From Spinacia oleracea (taxonomy: Eukaryota; Streptophyta; Magnoliopsida; Caryophyllales; Amaranthaceae), in assembly GCF_020520425.1 (NCBI RefSeq), contig NC_079487.1:131090385-131154384 (forward strand): DNA of 64,000 nt, in the 5' to 3' direction. Shown piece by piece: positions 1-11,646 of this stretch (its first letter is position 1; every line of letters starts with the position of its first letter). Under the pieces are notes generated by a model, which was not told the origin of the DNA, made no database searches, and saw only the letters and a program-made list of their open reading frames with translations. Position numbers and translations under genes: made by a program.

Positions 1-59
1 TCAGTTACTCGATCCGATAATGCTATTGGTTCGGGTACCCGACCCATGCTCACCCCTGG
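1..59. mobile_element. Right end of a truncated hAT-like MITE
   Basis: The text GGTTCGGGTACCCGACCC followed by TGCTCACCCCTG resembles the terminus of plant hAT MITEs that start CAGGGGTGAGCA. The rest lies before the window, so this is tentative. Confidence 0.45.
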
Positions 60-881
60 ATATAACATAGGTATTCTCATATTGCCACGTTAGCTCCAAT
101 ACCATGCCAAAAACTCAACTCAATCAAAAATTTAAGCTAAAATTTGAATTCCCAAAATGAGTTTCATACTCTATCAGTTTTTATAAAAAAAAACAATCAT
201 TTTCTTATAAAATGATTCGTATTCGTAACATATTCTACTGCTCAGATAATTGACCAAATTGGAATAATCACATGTTCTGTAATTTGATTATTCAATTAAT
301 GAAGTTAATCATAATTATTTATTTACTTTTTTTAGACATAGAAAACTAAAAAAACCCAAAAGAATTGGAGTACGTAACATAAAATAAAACTAAAGCTACG
401 CAAGACCACGTTGATCCCGACTCCCATTGATGCATTTGGAACGGCAAATGATTTTGACACACCAAATAGTAATTTAGCACTTACTGTTCTTGCACCCTAC
501 TCACGTAAAAAATAAAATTGTGTCAAAAATTAACAAAGTGGTGCGAAAAAACATTTTCCTCTTGGAACACGTACTACCTCCCTGCTGTCCACCTTATGAA
601 TCATGTAGACCGATTTGAAATTGCTTAATTTTAGCTGAATTTCCCTAGCAGTGTAGCAGAACTTTCTTGTGACACACTGACACGCTGCCATGGCTAAAGG
701 AGTCTGTAAAGATGCTAATATCTTGACTCTTGTAGATGTATTATTACCAATGACCAATCTATGCAAGACCAGCAATCTATGTAAGGAACCAAGGATTCAG
801 CGTCAGTAAGCAGAAGTGGCAACCGCAAAACTACTGCGAGTAATCCACATATGAGCTGGGACTAATTGTTGTTGGAAGTTT
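60..881. other. No gene recognised
   Basis: AT-rich intergenic sequence. Short ORFs here have no recognisable domain. Nothing else is supported. Confidence 0.6.
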
Positions 882-891
882 TCCTTGTTTT

Positions 892-1080
892 TTTGGTTCT
901 ACTACGAGGAGTTTCCACCGCCTTCGACGAGGTAATCTCCCGTGGGAGTTTGCATGGGTACCTCGATGGGCAGCATCCCTCCCAGTTGAGATTTTTTCCA
1001 TTCCCAAGGCTCGAATCTGAGACCTTGGTTAAAGAGCAAGAGGCCCTTAACTACGCATGTCAACCTCAATTGGTATGTTC
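892..1080 (-). mobile_element. tRNA-derived SINE, copy 1
   Basis: Read on the minus strand it carries a pol III promoter-like head: GTTAAGGGCCTCTTGCTC, then box B GATTCGAGCC. A conserved body follows (GGATGCTGCCCATCGA, GCAAACTCCCACGGGAGATT) and then a short A-rich tail. A perfect 10-bp target duplication, TCCTTGTTTT, is at 882-891 and 1081-1090. It shares its body with the SINE at 22008-22199. Confidence 0.9.
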
Positions 1081-1090
1081 TCCTTGTTTT

Positions 1091-1784
1091 AATTGGAGAA
1101 TGGGTGTAACTCTTGTTTAAGAAAGTGTGAGAGTGGTACGGGTGGACATATAACACGCACGTGCCGGGCCGGGCTAATATTACGTCCGTCACCGTCATTA
1201 TTGTTTCTGCCCGTTTTGTTTTACTGTTGGTTATCTTAGTTCTGATTATTTAATCAGAATTCCGTTTTCATTTTACACACAGAAATTATTCAAACACTTT
1301 CCAGAAAACTGAAAACACATTCCTTTTCTCTCACACATTCCAGAAGAAGGTTGACTAAAATATAATTTTAACTTAAAAATATAGTATTTACGAACATACA
1401 TGTTAAAAATCATTAAATTTATACGTAGTAGATAAAAATGGATGAAACATATTAAATTAAAAATATAATTGAAAGGAAAAATAAGACCGTCTCTAAAGTG
1501 GTATAGACACGAGAAATCAAATCTCGTGAACGCGTGTGATGGTGATAATGGAAGCATCACTAGAAAGCTGATCGATCAATTGTAAGCGAAACTTTTGATA
1601 ATATGAGTGAAGATGCAATGATGAATTGATGAGCAATTTTACATCACACCCAACTAAGGGAACTTAACAATTATTAGGGTTTGTGTAACTTTATTTTGTA
1701 TTGTTTCATTTGTATATATGTGTTGAAAGAGAAACCTCGTGACCATTATTTCCAACATTATTTTAAGTGATTATTGACTATAGC
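1091..1784. other. No gene recognised
   Basis: AT-rich intergenic sequence between the SINE and the GC-rich MITE. It includes ACGCACGTGCC at about 1157, a G-box-like word with no gene beside it to make it meaningful. Confidence 0.5.
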
Positions 1785-2467
1785 TAGGGATGTCAATGGG
1801 GCGGGGCGGGGCGGATGCGGATGTAGGTCCCTCCATCCCCATCCCCACCTAAATTTTTCATCCCCATCCCCGCCCCATCACCCATGGCGGGTACAAAATT
1901 AATCCCCATCCCCGCCCCAACGGGTACAAACTAAAATCCATCCCCGCCCCACCACCCGCCTGGGTATCCATCCCCATCTCACCCCCGCCCCATACCCGCG
2001 CCAATACCCTCCTAATTTTTCTCATTTAGCAAATATTTGTCACATAAACGGAGTAATGAAAAATTAACTTTAGAAAAAGTACCATATACTAAAAGTAACA
2101 TATATAATCGAAAAAAGTATCCGCCATAACAAAGAAAATTCAAACAAAAAAACTTAAAAGTCTCATCTAAATTCATATTATCACTTACAAACAAATAAAT
2201 CCACATCCGCACCATCACACATGGCGGGTATAAAGTGGGGCGAGTGGGGATAGGGTGGAGCGGATGGGGATGGGGATGGGGATGGGGCGGGGCGGGCGGG
2301 GATGGGGCGGATTCAACACAAAATCCACACCCGCCCCATCACCCATGGCGGGTACGACTTTTATACCCATACCCGCCCCACCACCCACCAAATCTACCTC
2401 CATCCCCGCCTACTTGGGGCGGATGCGGGGCGGGTCTCCCACGAAACCCGCCCCGCTGACATCCCTA
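1785..2467. mobile_element. GC-rich hAT-type MITE, copy 1
   Basis: The terminal inverted repeats are TAGGGATGTCAATGGGGC and the inverse GCTGACATCCCTA. The 8-bp duplication ACTATAGC is perfect at 1777-1784 and 2468-2475. The 683-bp element has the same block structure as the copies at 52096 and 59678. Several overlapping ORFs on both strands are proline/glycine-rich artefacts of its repeats. Confidence 0.93.
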
Positions 2468-2475
2468 ACTATAGC

Positions 2476-3902
2476 TTTATATAATTATATAAAGTGTCTA
2501 CTTTTTGTAATTAATTTATTTATAATTTAACGGTATTATTATCTTCAGTCTGATACGTTTGACTTAAAACATTGAATTGAACAAAGTTCATGTCTTAATC
2601 GCAAAAGGTGTTGCAGTTGAAGCTTGGAATTATCTGCTCTATACAATGGAAAGAGAACAAATTATTTTGTTAGTTCATGTTACATTTGCCAGTCCCTTGT
2701 CATCTATGGATCTTGGATTGACCGAATCAACTTGTTCTCTGCACTATCAACTTATCACGTATAGTGGGAATTAAATTGGACAATAATGTTCTGCTCCAGT
2801 GGTTACTATATATTAGACCTAACTATTGGTTAGGGTAGCCGGTCCGTTGGTTAAAGAGTAAGGGTTAACGTAAAGACGACTTTTATTGGACATGATTATT
2901 AATAGACACATTTTTATTGGACGGGGTCGATACAGGTCAGAAATTAGCCTAATTAATAATTTAACAAAGAACATGGATAATGTAAGAACAAATATTTGAA
3001 CAAGTTAGTATTTACATGGATTTATCGGCCGTTATCAACCCGATATTGACCCCTTGACTTGTATTAACCCAAACAACTTTGACCCTTTAAAAAGTGATCC
3101 GCTATTGACCCTTAACTCGCATTAACCCGACCCGATTTGCCCCTTTAATTAAAAAGTGATCCCGCTACATATCTACCCCTTGACTCGAATCAACCCGACC
3201 AACTTTAGCCCTTTAAAATGTGACTTACTATTGACCCTTAATTGACTCTCAACAACCCGGCCAGATTTTTCACTTTAAAAAGTGACCTCCAATAACCCGA
3301 CCTGCTATGACTCAAACTCTCCGATAACAAGACCTAATTACGACTGAGAATTTACGTATGGTATGACATTATTTCGAACTTGTGATTTATTGTACTCGGA
3401 CCCGACCTCAGTCTTAATGACTACTATGCCAATTCATCTTTGGGGGGGAAAGCAAAACAATAACATGCAATAAAGAGAAAGGGGATTCTAGACTCTTGAG
3501 CTTGGTCTCTACTCTCTAGGATGAAGAGAAGTACTTTTTATATACTCCGTATGTATTAAATCCAAATTACTTTCCAAATTTGAGAAGTTATTGGAGTATG
3601 ACATGATGATATAAATATTTCACATGCCTACAGGCTACAGTACGTATATAGCGGCTAATTTAGAGGTGTTAGGCTCAAGATACTTAAAATGGTGCATGAT
3701 TCAGGATTAATTAGCAGTTCAAAGCTCTACGCAGTAGGGAATAATCAATAATGGTGCGATCTGCTCTACTATTTTCTAGCCTTAGAGTGCCCTTAGCTTC
3801 TGTGATCGAGAATAATGTACACGGAGACGTGGATTCTGCACCACACACAAGTATAAAATATAGTAATACATTCTCGAGTAAATTAGTACGGAGTAAATAT
3901 TA
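2476..3902. other. Intergenic, no gene; includes a degenerate repeat
   Basis: No gene is recognised. The stretch at about 3010-3310 is a degenerate tandem repeat (separate entry). The remainder is AT-rich with scattered TACTCCGTAT-like MITE scars. Confidence 0.5.
3010..3310. repeat. Degenerate tandem repeat, roughly 70-80-bp unit
   Basis: The theme TTGACCC...AACCCGACC...CCCTTTAAAAAGTGA recurs about four times with substitutions. It may be the interior of an old transposon; no clear ends were found. Confidence 0.65.
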
Positions 3903-4156
3903 CTACCTCCGTTTCAGAATGTTCTTTACGCTTTTGAAAATGCGTCCAAATTATAAAAATTTTGACCGTAAATTCTCACCATTATATACATCAAAATGTT
4001 ACATGTAAGATCTTGTTAGATTGGTCTCGGGATGTATTTTCAGAATATCAATTTTTTATAATTTTTTCACATACGAAATTGGATATATTAGTAGTTAAAT
4101 ATGGCATTGGAGTCCGTGCAAATAGTAATTGTAAAGATCTTTTTGAAACGGGGAAG
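3903..4156. mobile_element. Stowaway-like MITE, CTACCTCCGTTTCA family, copy 1
   Basis: It starts CTACCTCCGTTTCAGAATGT and ends TTTTTGAAACGGGGAAG, flanked by TA (3901-3902 and 4157-4158). It is collinear and highly similar to 21427-21681. Confidence 0.85.
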
Positions 4157-6182
4157 TAAGAGTATAATTCACACATAAGCCCTTAACGTATTAACCTAGT
4201 TATCCCACATTGAATAAATTAGATAGAGAAAGATTGGTTGCCAATTATCAATTGGTTTATGATGGATCCCCATCAGGCTTATATGTGGTCAGACTCTCCT
4301 CCGACATTAAGAAATACTATTTTAAAATATTTTTAAAAATGATTCATCTTTGACCGTCTTTCGCCCATAAAAATCATATGTAGTTTTAATATGAGACGGA
4401 ACGAAAGGATAGTGATCGATTTAGAAGTTGATCGTACATATATAAAAGTGACGGGGTGGTTTATTTTAAGGACAAGTGAACACAAAAATATGGTGAATTG
4501 ACCAAACTGAATAGTAAGAGGCTAAAGAGCTGTATTGTCTTAAATCAGAACTATTGATGCACATTACCTCTGCCAAAAATGAAATATATGTCCCTGGGAA
4601 TGACTACATCTGGTACTATACTTGAATTGAATTTATGAGTTAAAACTTAAAACTTAAAACATATAGACACATGATCCAGGTACCTTCATTGGCCTTAATT
4701 ATCTTCCCCACCACCTCAATTTAATTGGACAACGATTCCTACGGGTGGAACAAACCAAAATTTATTTGGCCTAAGTTTTTAATTATATGTGCATTGTGTA
4801 TGGTATACATACAAAAAAAAATTACAAATATCTTCTTGTCTTATGTATTATGATTTGATACTCTATCTTTCCGTTCCCTACCATCCGCCTGCTTTCAAAT
4901 TCAGGGAGTAAACGACTCGAGCCGAATCAAAATGAATACGTTTGTGTTCATCTTTACTTAACTTAGGTGAGCTTGCTCGACTTTAAAATTTTGTTCAAGC
5001 TCGATTCGTTAAAGAAATCTTGGGGTCATACTAAACTGTTCATGAACAACTGATTTATTAACTGAGACGAGTTTATAAGTGAGCTTTTTCTTAAAACAGT
5101 TTTGGGCATTAAATGTTTGAATATTCCAAAAGTGAAATACAGAGTATTTACTTTTTATTCTACAACTTATTTTGGTAGGTTAAACATTCAAATATAAATG
5201 AAAAACTGTACTCCAAATTAATGGAGCTTCAATATAAATTCAAATACGAAGTATAAATGTTCAACCTTATCTATACCTAGTATATACCTAGTCTATAAAA
5301 AGGAAAATCACATTTGATTCGAAGTATAAATGTTCAACCTTATCTATACCTAGTCTATACCTAGTATATAAAGTAAATGTAGTTGGTAATTAACCGCATT
5401 CTTGTCGAATTTGATGACATGTGTCAACACATTTGATTAGATGACACGTGTCATCCATTCTTTCCTCTATCAATTTAGTTTTTTTTTTCTTTGTTGTTTG
5501 ATATATTATAAAACTCCAATCGCCTATTTCACTCCATCTTCCTCATATAACATCAATTCACCAATCTATTCATTCAACATTTTCCACTCATATCCTCCCG
5601 ATTAACACTCAATATTAATACATTTAATTTATGTATTATTTCAACTTTTAAAATTACCTCTAAAATCAAAAGCTCAATAAAATTAGAACTTAAAAAGATA
5701 AAATAAATAACCACTATATAACCGCCCGTTCAAGCTAGTTTATTAAAGAAGCTTCAATATTTGTTCAACCTCGACTCGTTTATTAAATAAACGAAGATAA
5801 ACGAGTTTTACCCAATTATATTTACATTTTAAGTAAAGAAATGACATGCAGTAATAACTAATAAGAAATGAGAAAATAAATTGATTTTAAACTAAGGCGG
5901 CATCTTATTTATTTGATTTATTTTGCTCGATCTCTTGAGCCATCATAACAGGGAAATTATGTTATTTGCTCTTAAAATTCTCAGTGCCTTCAAAGGGAAG
6001 GTTTCATAGGTAAATAATCCATATTTAGCATCAAGGGTAAATTGGCTACTAAATAACATGAAAAGTCAAGGAATTGCAAATATTATAGATTTTGTAACGA
6101 TTTTGATGTAGTGCTCCGACTACTTTTCGTATAAACATTTAATGTATATTTTCTATTGGCCATATTTCTTTTTCAGTCCCTC
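4157..6182. other. Intergenic, no gene; TE debris
   Basis: No gene is recognised. The stretches 4910-5090 and 5730-5825 contain GAGCTTGCTCGA and CTCGACTCGTTTATT words, like the interior of the hAT-like MITE at 19048. They may be two halves of one element split by later insertions. A direct repeat at 5247-5375 is listed separately. Confidence 0.5.
5253..5370. repeat. Direct repeat, about 45 bp, two copies
   Basis: CGAAGTATAAATGTTCAACC plus CTTATCTATACCTAGT occurs near 5248 and again near 5320, with a tract rich in CTAGTATATACC between. It may mark an insertion junction. Confidence 0.7.
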
Positions 6183-6711
6183 TAATATTAATACGAGACA
6201 TGCTACATCGCTGGTGGACAGCGACAAAAAGAGTCCATACCCAGGGTAAAATGGTATTTTCGCTACATAAGTTGAAAAGTCAAACAAATTACTAAATATC
6301 GGTAATATGACAGTAATTGATACAACAATGACAGTATTTAAATATAACAATGACAGTATTTAAATATAACAATGATAATACTTATATAACACTTGTATAC
6401 ATATTTTTATCTATTCATTTAATATGCAACACTTTTATCCATTCATTTAAGTGATCCCTTTACTTTTTCTATTTCATTACACTTGTATACATAATTTCCT
6501 TTTTTTGGATGATTGTGACAGTATTTTAATACAACAATGACAGTATATATATAACAATGACAATACTTATATTACCAATGACAGTATATAACAAGTTAGC
6601 AACACTATTTAAGTGTGGGCCATCTTTTCAACCTTTTTTTTTTTTTTTTAAGGGTGGGTATGGATTTTTTTTGTCGCTGGTGGACAGCGATGTAGCCAAC
6701 CTCATATTAAT
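6183..6711. mobile_element. Foldback element with about 60-bp inverted repeats
   Basis: The left arm 6183-6242 (with GCTACATCGCTGGTGGACAG and GTCCATACCC) is the imperfect inverse of the right arm 6651-6711 (GGGTATGG, CAGCGATGTAGCC, ATATTAATA). The interior is AT-rich with an unstable minisatellite. No transposase is visible. Confidence 0.75.
6318..6598. repeat. Minisatellite, ATAACAATGACAGTATTTAA unit
   Basis: Units of about 22 bp repeat at 6318-6385 and in more degraded form at 6525-6598, inside the foldback element. Confidence 0.75.
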
Positions 6712-6713
6712 AC

Positions 6714-8262
6714 TCCATCATAAGCTAAAATTTGAATTTTTCATAGGAATTTTTTAAAAAAATTATATTTATATGATGTGTAGTACTCGTTGATGTTAAA
6801 TTTTAAATTGAGAACGACAATTATCGTTTTTTAACCTAATTCCTTTAAAACGCCTCTCATCAATATGTTTGTTTAGGTACAAATGTATATGAGTAAATCC
6901 CTCTTAAGTATTTGAATTACATTGAAAAATAAATTCATGTAAAATTATATTGAACCACCTAACAAATGCATAAACCGGTGTCTTACTTATATTTGTCATG
7001 TATGCATGTTTCTTCAGTTTTGTACCTTGTGTGTTACTTATATTTGTCACATTGTATTTAGGCCGGAGTGTTACATAACATATTTTAAGTAGGGAGTTTG
7101 GTATGAACAAATTATACTTATTGAACGTTTCCATTATTGTTCTCACATAGCACATGATAGAGTGCACGTCATATTTTTTTATAAATGTTTTCTTTATTGT
7201 ACGTTTGTACAGTTGTACTATGCCATGATAAATGTCGTCGTAGCCTATTGAGTCTGCTCATGTGTCATAACCTATACTCATGGGTCATTCTTCTCATTCA
7301 TGTCGTGTTGGTGTTTGCAAAACATATTGTACTCTTCAAGCTAGAGGGGTCGATCTCTTTCATGTTTAATCATCTTTAAAATTACCAAATATATTTTTGT
7401 GACAAGAGCACCATTGTGAACAAGTGCATGACTAATTGACTACTACATCACCTTCTTTTGTGACTTCACTAGCATTATATACAAATATATTTTAAACAAA
7501 ACGGCAGACCCTTTTTCCCTCAAAAAAAAAAAGTTAGACATTTAAAAAAAAATATATAATCTCATATAAAGCTTTAACAACCATATAGAAAATGCCTATC
7601 AAACTTTTTTGTTTTATGTCAAATTTCCCAACTTATTGGTTTACATATTTGTTTGTTTACTATCTTAGACTATCGAACATATGAAAAATGATTTTGGCAC
7701 ACTCACTATGATTCTGTGAGATGGCGATTTCACACTGTGCTCATATAAAGTGTGTCAAAATCAGTTTCAAAATGTACACTATGTATATGCTTATATTAAC
7801 ATTCTTTGAGTTAGTAGTACATTGGTAAAATCAGAATAGATGTTTCCAGGCAACCACCACAAAAAAAAAAAATCACTGAAACATTTTTCTATATGTATGT
7901 AATTTTAGCAGACCACATTGACAATCACAAAATTTGTTCCTATGTCCACATTCTCCATAATGATAATCCGTACTAAATATTTTTGTTGATAACCTGTAGC
8001 TGCCTCTACTATTGTCCCAATAACGAACAAATGAACATCGCCATCGCAACAACTGTTTTTAGATTTCAGACCCCTCTCCTTTAATTTGGTACTAGTGTAC
8101 TACGTACCAATATCGTTGCATTGCCAAAAGAAATATCATATGCTTGGAAAAAAAATCTTCAAGTACATGATAAGCTACGTACGTTATCAATTGCTAGTGT
8201 TTATCGATCACCTTGAACTCCTACTGATAAAATGCCTATGAAAACAGCAAAGAAAACTCATA
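6714..8262. other. Intergenic, no gene
   Basis: AT-rich with poly-A runs. The only structured piece is a hairpin at 7689-7763 (separate entry). Confidence 0.5.
7689..7763. repeat. Imperfect hairpin, about 23-bp arms
   Basis: TGATTTTGGCACACTCACTA (7689) pairs with the inverse of AAGTGTGTCAAAATCA (about 7748-7763). The loop also contains a CACACTGTG word. It could be a tiny foldback transposon or a hairpin RNA; neither can be shown. Confidence 0.55.
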
Positions 8263-8539
8263 CTCCCTCCGTATTTATTTAAGAGATACACTTGGTCGGG
8301 GCACGAGTATTAAGAAAAAGAATTAAATGAAATAAAGTAATAAAACAAGTGGGGTTGAGTAGATATTTTAATAAGAAACACAAGTGGGGACCATGTCATT
8401 TTAGGGAGTGGGGGTAGGGTGTATTTATATTATTTGATTAGATAGTGGGGTTGATAAGTTACTAAAAATGGCAAGTGCATTTCTTAAATAAATATGGCAG
8501 GAAAAGACAATTGTATCTCTTAAATAAATACAGAGGGGG
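8263..8539. mobile_element. Stowaway-type MITE
   Basis: It starts CTCCCTCCGTATTTATTTAA and ends TTAAATAAATACAGAGGGGG, with TA at 8261-8262 and 8540-8541. Size is 277 bp. Confidence 0.88.
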
Positions 8540-8811
8540 TAATAACAACCAGGAACGTACAATAATATATACACAAATTTTTACTGACTGCTAGTCAGTC
8601 GGTAATTGCCCAAATACCGACCCTCCGTACACAGTCCACCCTTTGTCAACTATTAATAGTCCGTAAATTTGTTATGCCTGTTTTAAGAACTTTATTGACT
8701 GTTTTAGGCGGTCAGTAATGACGCGTTTTGTTGTAGTGAAATTCATCTACAAGAATGTATGGAGTTCTGATGCAACACGAGTAACATGAAGTTTAAAAAT
8801 GAGTTTGTACT

Positions 8812-9076
8812 AGACCTGATCAAGATGAGCCTGGCCCGCTGGCCCGCCCGATCCAACCCGAAATTTGGCAGGTCCCGGTCCGGAAGTTTAAAAAATTTGG
8901 GTAACGTAAATTTTTAGTTATAAATTTGGCTTGGCCCGAAAAGACCGATGTTTTTAGGCCCGTAATAGCGGGTTTAGGCATGAAAAACCTGCCCGAATTT
9001 TGGCCCGGCCTGATGTACGGACTGATTTTAAGCTTCGGCACGGCCCGAACCCGGACCGGACCGCCTTTTGATCAGG
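8812..9076. mobile_element. hAT-like MITE
   Basis: The ends ACCTGATCAAGATGAG and TTTTGATCAGGT are inverted repeats. The interior is rich in GGCCCG words and their inverse (CGGGCCAGCGGGCC-like). The target duplication is not clear, so the superfamily is inferred from the interior composition. ORFs on both strands here are artefacts. Confidence 0.65.
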
Positions 9077-9079
9077 TGT

Positions 9080-11135
9080 ACACCTCTATCTCCTTACTGT
9101 ACTATAAAGCGAGGGAATCAAACATTATGCTAGAATCAATGGTTGCAAGGCTAAACAACTTTCTTAATTAGTACAATTGTTTAACTCCATTATTCAAGTT
9201 ATCTTTGTGAAGGAAACAAGGAAAAAATATTCAGCTTAACAAGTCATTATCCACAAAGATACAATAATCGCCTTGTGAACGAGGTTACTACTTAGTAGCA
9301 ACAATAGAATCCACGCCTCTAGCTAGATAAAGCACAAATGACATGATCATTGTGGCCTACCGCGTTGCTTATTTAATAACTTTAACTTCTTCGTTCATCG
9401 AATAAATCCTCTGTCTTCCGATCTGCATTGATTCCATTCCACATACATCAAACAGGAAATACCCCTTTGGCGAATGAGTAACCTAAATTTAGTACGGAGT
9501 AATGTTTAACAACATTGTCTTTTACGGTTTTACCACACGAGAAACTTGCAAACACTAAAAACCACATAAACAAGCACTAAAAAAGTAGAGCATATAAGAT
9601 GCACCATTCAATTCATCTTTCTATATTGTCATTTCCAACTTAAGAAGATGCACAAAAAATGTAGAGCATATTAGATGCACCGTGCACTCTCTCACAGTTT
9701 TTCCTTACATGTGAGTGAAAATGTTGTAAGGATTATCAATTGGCATAAAAATATCCTTATGAACATAGTGCACCTAATAATTTTCCCCAAAAGAGCCCAT
9801 TAAACTTGTTTTACATTCTTTCCCTTCAAGAAAGTGTAAGAAGAATAACTAACTGAAATAACTATTCTTACTTGTTACTGCACACGGTAACTAGCTGAAA
9901 CAACTATAAAGATTCTCAATCGTACTTTGATAGAGTATCTCACAGCAGACCAGAACACCTAGGAAAATAAAGAATTCACCTTTACATGAAAGAAGAACTA
10001 CAACTTTTTAACCAAAATGACTAATTAGAACCAATTTAACATATCATCAAAAGTGTGTACACAAATAATTGTCACATTTGACAGCGTAATTTGAATTAGT
10101 AACGTGACCGCAAAGTCTAGAGTCTAAACTCTAGAGTGATACTAATTTTTCAATTTACCTCAAGATGATACTGTAACTGGAGTCTAAAGGTCATAAAACC
10201 CTCTAGGCTCTAGATAGATTCTCAAGAGCAGCAACAATATCCTGCTGACTAACAACAACAAGTTTCGAAACCTCGTCACAGTGGCTCATCCAAACATCCT
10301 CTCGTTCTTGGATACACTTGGAGTTAGGTGTACTCAAATGTTCTTTTTGTACTCGGTCCTAAATTAGATCCAATGCTTCTCTTTTTCATGCTATTTTATT
10401 CTCACATCACTAACTACAATAAATACCTATTTCAAAACGGAGGGAGTGTAACAAACACCGCCGAACAAATGCATATCATACAAGTGGAAAGTGTTTATGG
10501 GACCAAGTGTACTAATAGTACTTTTGCAGTGACTTTAGATTTCTCTGCACCAACTAAAAGTCTAAAGCCATTTCTAAGTAAGTGTAGTGCAAGACAAAGA
10601 TCCCTTGTCAAAAACAAAGGCCAACATGTGAAAAAAACACACACTCATTGATCAATCCATCTTCCAATTGCAAGAACAAAGATTCTCCCAATGCACAAAA
10701 AGTCATCTAGAACAAGAAATTCTTTATTAAATAGTACTTCATATTATAATATTTTATAACTTTATGTACACAAAATTGCATAAACTAAAACTAAAATTTG
10801 GGGGAGGGGATAATGCTATTGCTAGTCAAGGGAAATGCACCATTTTCTCCCTAAGCAAACCATCACTTCTAAATTTAAAGTCCTTCTTTTCATCTATCTT
10901 TTTTTATTTTATTTTTCACTATTTCTTAGTTGAGGTTACCCTCCATTAGCATCTCAATTTTGTACAATTTGACACGAAAATCACAGTTAATCACTCAATA
11001 TTTCCTTGTGTCACACACATACGGATCTTATTTCTTCACACGGCCACACATCACAAACATGTTACGTCATCCACCATCAGATCGAGTTGAACTTGAACCA
11101 CCTAATAATAAAAATAATTATTATTATAATATCTT
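9080..11135. other. Intergenic, no gene recognised
   Basis: AT-rich. A GTAGAGCATATTAGATGCACC-like word appears twice (about 9586 and 9660). An isolated ACGGAGGGAGTG scar at about 10438 lacks a partner end. The last part is the 3' flank of the DUF1677 gene. Confidence 0.5.
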
Positions 11136-11633
11136 TCAAAGGTCCGCGAAGCAACTCTCGGACCTAGAAAGAATCGCCTGTCTCTGCTCAAGGGTTTCCC
11201 TAGTGGGACTCGCGGGGGTGGACCGATGACCACCGCCACGTGGACAATCAAGGCTGCGGCGCAGAATATGGCTCATCGCACTGATGAGGTGGACGGTCGG
11301 ATCTCCGCCGGCCGGCGGGGATGAGGATCGGAAACTCCTACAAACGTTTAAGAGGCGATTGAGCGCCTCCTCGGTACTAATAAGCTTCTCAGATCGATCA
11401 ACCTCGTTTTCGACAGCTTCGGAACAAAGCCCACAAACCCATTTACCCATGTACCCTTGTCGGATCCTCTCAATGTAAGCAAGGGTGCATTCCTCTGTTA
11501 AACCGCAACATTCACATTTAATGAATTGCAGTTCATTTTGGGATTGGATTGGAACTGTTGTTGTTGTTGTTGATGATGATGGATCTTGTTGGGTTGTTGA
11601 TACTACCATTGGTTCACTCATGATTGCTGACAT
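11136..11633 (-). CDS. DUF1677 family protein, 165 aa
   Basis: A single-exon CDS encodes 165 residues. The conserved core at about residues 38-75 contains CECCGLTEECT, then GKWVCGLCSEAV. This pattern is diagnostic of the plant-specific DUF1677 family, whose function is unknown. The CECC and CGLC pairs could form a zinc-binding cysteine cluster, which is inference. The N-terminus is rich in Ser, Thr and Gln (a run of five Thr) and probably disordered. The C-terminus is basic and Ser/Pro-rich, with SPTRETLEQRQAILSRSES typical of the family tail. The length fits the family. The start is at 11633; a second Met four codons later (MSAIM) is an alternative. The GC-rich codon use contrasts with the AT-rich flanks, as expected of a real gene. 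A likely 5'UTR intron lies just upstream. The stop is TGA at 11136-11138. Confidence 0.93.
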   Translation of the reverse strand: MSAIMSEPMVVSTTQQDPSSSTTTTTVPIQSQNELQFIKCECCGLTEECTLAYIERIRQGYMGKWVCGLCSEAVENEVDRSEKLISTEEALNRLLNVCRSFRSSSPPAGGDPTVHLISAMSHILRRSLDCPRGGGHRSTPASPTRETLEQRQAILSRSESCFADL

Positions 11634-11646
11634 TTTTTATCAAACC

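Noticed and set aside
866..1198. Opposed ORFs of 84 and 98 codons
   Set aside because: They fall in the SINE body; the similar peptide at 21962-22222 is the second SINE copy, not a gene family.
2215..2530. Overlapping glycine/proline-rich ORFs on both strands
   Set aside because: They translate the CCCGCCCC/GGGGCGGG blocks of the hAT-type MITE; no domain and no coding signature.
10430..10450. Stowaway-like end ACGGAGGGAGTG
   Set aside because: No partner end was found at a suitable distance.
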